A stretch of DNA of 24,523 nt from CAZGSG01 sp964528095 (GTDB lineage: Bacteria; Bacteroidota; Bacteroidia; Chitinophagales; Chitinophagaceae): NCBI GenBank assembly GCA_964528095.1, contig CAZGSG010000061.1, forward strand, positions 1 to 24,523, read 5' to 3'. Below the pieces are notes generated by a model. The model saw only the letters and a program-made list of their open reading frames with translations, had not been told where the DNA came from and made no database searches. Position numbers and translations under genes: made by a program. Numbering within the stretch: the stretch's first letter is position 1; every line of letters starts with the position of its first letter. Positions 22,433-24,523 of the stretch are shown here, one piece after another.

Positions 22433-23518
22433 ATGAATACCACCAAACTACTATTAGCCGCTTTCTTTATTCTGACAGCCACCTTATCACAGGCACAGAA
22501 AAATCCCAAAGAAAAAAAATATAACCCTTTTGAATCCATTGGGAAAAAAGGGGAAATAGTAACGGCATACGGCGACCGCTTTGTTGAAGTGTTCGATACA
22601 GATAGCATACAGCGTATTGGCTCTGTTATGTTTCATATTTACCAAAAGAAAGTTGTTGGGTTACTCGATGCTGACAGTATTTTCAACAATGCCTCTGATA
22701 ATAGCAGCGCAAGCAGGTGGCTTAGTGTTGACCCGTTGGCTTTTTTATACTTCTCATATTCGCCATATAATTTTGTTTTAAACAATCCTATTAAAAATGT
22801 TGATCCAGATGGCAGATTGGTAATTGGTGCTACAAAGGACGATGCAGCGAAATTTCATTCAGACCTTAATGCTATGCTAAAAGACGATAAATATGAGCAA
22901 TTTAGAGGCTTGATAAGTGTTAAGGGAAAAACTTTTAATACTATTGACCAAGCGGCGTTTGATAAGGCCATTGAGGGGCTGAGTGAAGATCAAATAGCTT
23001 TTGCTAAAACTGTTCTTAATACTATAAATTCGGCTGATAAACACATGGTGGAATATGTAAGTACAAACGGTGATGTATCAAAAACAGCATCAAAGCTACT
23101 TGATAATAAGGCTGGTGGTGTATTTGGCCCAACAATGGCGAATAATGATGGCAAATTGTCGGGTGCAACCGTGGCTGGAATTTGGGGTTCTGTTACAACT
23201 AACACCAAAGACGGGTCGTACTCCGTTATTATTGAAGGGTTGACACCTGAACAAGCCGGGTTGGATTATTTAAATTCTTCAACTAATACGAAAGGAGGTA
23301 ATCCGGCTGGCCGCCCGTCAACCGCAGGGCATGAAGTTTTAGGTCATCGCCGCTTTAGGGTTACTAGTGGCGAAGATGCAGCAGGGCATCATGTAAATGC
23401 GATTAGAATGGAGAACCTCATCCTCCGTATAATGGGGCATGGGGACGTTCAAAGGACTGGTGAAAAACACGGCCTTATGACTCCTGTTGCTAATCCAAGC
23501 GAACTGCCAAAACAATAA
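22433..23518 (+). CDS. Mini-Rhs protein with HExxGH metallopeptidase-like C-terminal domain
   Basis: A 361-residue protein from ATG 22433; the frame can be read from a TTG three bases earlier, which is less likely. It has a signal peptide (about 1-22, TATLSQAQ). A short Rhs-associated core follows at about 93-128, with SRWLSVDPL, SPYNFVLNNPI and VDPDGR. A C-terminal domain (about 135-361) carries STAGHEVLGHRRFRV, with His300, Glu301 and His305 as HExxGH, then AIRMENLIL (Glu327 as possible third ligand). HExxGH is a zinc motif known in family M49, and similar N-x-x-R-x-E-N segments occur in toxin metallopeptidases. It lacks the large YD-repeat shell, so it seems a trimmed effector exported by Sec. 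Secreted toxin is inferred. Confidence 0.75.
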   Translation: MNTTKLLLAAFFILTATLSQAQKNPKEKKYNPFESIGKKGEIVTAYGDRFVEVFDTDSIQRIGSVMFHIYQKKVVGLLDADSIFNNASDNSSASRWLSVDPLAFLYFSYSPYNFVLNNPIKNVDPDGRLVIGATKDDAAKFHSDLNAMLKDDKYEQFRGLISVKGKTFNTIDQAAFDKAIEGLSEDQIAFAKTVLNTINSADKHMVEYVSTNGDVSKTASKLLDNKAGGVFGPTMANNDGKLSGATVAGIWGSVTTNTKDGSYSVIIEGLTPEQAGLDYLNSSTNTKGGNPAGRPSTAGHEVLGHRRFRVTSGEDAAGHHVNAIRMENLILRIMGHGDVQRTGEKHGLMTPVANPSELPKQ

Positions 23519-23533
23519 ATTAATAGAAGATTT

Positions 23534-24040
23534 ATGCTTTTACGAATTACTTCAATATTTATTTTACTCATTGTGTCGCTGGAGATTTATGCACAGCACG
23601 GAGATGAGTATAGGGTTCTTCGGGCACTACATTCCGAAATGAATGCCAAGTTTCCTCTGTTAGACAGTCTTTATCCTATACAAACGATTAATTTGTCGGG
23701 AAAAGGGTATGAGATACTTAAAAGAAAGGAAAAAAGGAAAATTAGGAAACAGATTGGCAAACAAGAAGGGTATAAACTTGTACATGATTCCCTGCCAGAA
23801 GAAAGAGTTCTGATACCAGCATTACAGATTTTTCAAGCTTTTCGGAATTTTGACAGTACAGCAAGTTTGTTAATCGAGAAGACGCAGCCTTTTTTTATGG
23901 TATCGAATCCAATTTTCTTCAGCAAATCTAAAAAAGCAATAGTGATAGTAAGTTTGATACGTGGTTACGGCAACACTTATATATTGGGGAAAAATGGCAG
24001 CGAATGGAAGATTTTAAAAAGTATTTATGGCTGGATGTAG
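23534..24040 (+). CDS. Small exported protein, candidate immunity or accessory protein
   Basis: A 168-residue protein with a signal peptide (MLLRITSIFILLIVSLEIYA, cut before QHG). It has a basic middle section (LKRKEKRKIRKQIGKQEG) and a C-terminal beta-rich end: PIFFSKSKKAIVIVSLIRG, then YILGKNGSEWKILKSIYGW. That end resembles a Bacteroidota domain of unknown function with the pattern Pro-Ile-Phe-Ser-x-Asp/Lys and Gly-x-W-x-Ile. It lies 15 bases after the mini-Rhs gene and overlaps the next gene by 14 bases, so it fits the place of an immunity gene, and the export signal fits a toxin acting in the periplasm. The role is inferred from position. Confidence 0.6.
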   Translation: MLLRITSIFILLIVSLEIYAQHGDEYRVLRALHSEMNAKFPLLDSLYPIQTINLSGKGYEILKRKEKRKIRKQIGKQEGYKLVHDSLPEERVLIPALQIFQAFRNFDSTASLLIEKTQPFFMVSNPIFFSKSKKAIVIVSLIRGYGNTYILGKNGSEWKILKSIYGWM

Positions 24041-24523
24041 TATTGGAAGCGGCTTGTTTAAGAAGTCAATAGTTATTGGCCTTTTTTGCATATCAGGTAC
24101 TCCTCTTTGGAGTATGCCAAATGAAGATTCCACAAAGAAAGAGTATTTGTCAGCACTGACAGAATTGGAGCATCTCTTGCACACCAATGGATCATTTAAG
24201 GAAGGAGTATTCGTGGTGGAGAATGTTTTTTTTGGAAATCAACTTGAGAAAAGTAAATTCTATCAACCAATTGAGTGGCTGGTAGGTTTATGCTCTGTAT
24301 GGCTCAAACAAAACACCACACCTCTTTACAAGCATTCCGACAGCACTAATTTTAAGATCAATGCAGCTATTTTTTCTATTATGAAAGACACAACTCGTGT
24401 TAAAGTATCTGACAGCCTGTTGTATATCTTTCCACCGTTTGGTTATGATTTTGAAGATTTTTCGGGGGCATATAATTGGTCAAATATGTTTGTTACTAAA
24501 TTACTAATAACACGCAAGGGTAA
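24027..24523 (+). CDS. Secreted transglutaminase-like paralogue, cut by window edge
   Basis: An open frame from ATG 24027, overlapping the previous gene by 14 bases, to the end of the window (165 codons). It has a hydrophobic start (FKKSIVIGLFCISGTPLW). FKEGVFVVENVFF and FGYDFEDFSGAYNWSNMF then match the 481-residue protein at 20964 in order, including LITRKG against LITGKG. In that protein the next residues hold the catalytic Cys, so the window stops just before the active site; the last two visible bases (AA) allow Asn or Lys in the position that is Gln there. It is a divergent paralogue, possibly a partner or immunity-linked gene of the mini-Rhs module. Activity cannot be judged. Confidence 0.75.
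   Translation, partial: MAGCSIGSGLFKKSIVIGLFCISGTPLWSMPNEDSTKKEYLSALTELEHLLHTNGSFKEGVFVVENVFFGNQLEKSKFYQPIEWLVGLCSVWLKQNTTPLYKHSDSTNFKINAAIFSIMKDTTRVKVSDSLLYIFPPFGYDFEDFSGAYNWSNMFVTKLLITRKG

Noticed and set aside
1..24523. CRISPR array, tRNA or attachment site
   Set aside because: No regularly spaced repeat-spacer pattern, cloverleaf or flanking duplication was seen by eye; an att site outside the window cannot be excluded.

Overview
The window looks like a chromosomal accessory region of a member of the Bacteroidota, probably close to Chitinophagaceae (inference). Supporting signs are a SusC/SusD pair, a TlpA-like thioredoxin with a DUF3738-like tail, LytS/LytTR signalling, Rhs-core DNA, TAnnTTTG-type promoter boxes and very few Shine-Dalgarno sites. 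I see no tRNA, rRNA, CRISPR array, transposase or integrase.

Layout. (1) 1-4094, minus strand: a compact operon that looks viral or element-derived. It holds a small HTH protein, a 66-aa membrane protein, an LEA14-like anchored protein, a 598-aa transglutaminase-fold protein with a C-terminal membrane anchor and basic tail, a basic membrane protein, and a truncated protein that may be a virion or capsid protein. A paralogous HTH gene lies upstream at 4472-4690. (2) 5067-7004, plus: an AraC-family regulator, a four-copy 20-bp repeat over and after its 3' end, a structured leader with a tiny ORF, and a DUF6520-like exported peptide. (3) 7068-12719, minus: TlpA-like, SusC and SusD genes as one operon, sharing a bidirectional terminator with the DUF6520-like gene. 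Its leader also has a tiny ORF inside a strong hairpin. (4) 13245-16066: an HTH/coiled-coil regulator with an operator-like upstream region, a GNAT-like protein with a small partner (toxin-antitoxin-like), an MNT-HEPN fusion on the minus strand, and two small Bacteroidota-type proteins. (5) 16228-20762, plus: a secreted protein of unknown function, an overlooked 50-aa precursor-like peptide, a terminator, an LpxL-type acyltransferase with a C-terminal PqqD-like extension, a LytS-type kinase and a LytTR regulator. (6) 20964-24523, plus: a secreted transglutaminase-like protein, a signal-peptide-bearing mini-Rhs protein with an HExxGH C-terminal domain, a probable immunity or accessory protein, and a cut-off paralogue of the transglutaminase-like protein.

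The most interesting part is 17561-20762. A short Cys-Cys/Pro-rich peptide precedes an acyltransferase that seems to carry a peptide-recognition domain, and a two-component system follows. This could be a fatty-acylated RiPP or a lipidated signalling peptide with its own sensor. That reading is inference from gene content, and no exporter or peptidase is visible in the window.

The exported mini-Rhs protein and the tandem transglutaminase-like paralogues form a second unit, which looks like a secreted polymorphic-toxin module.
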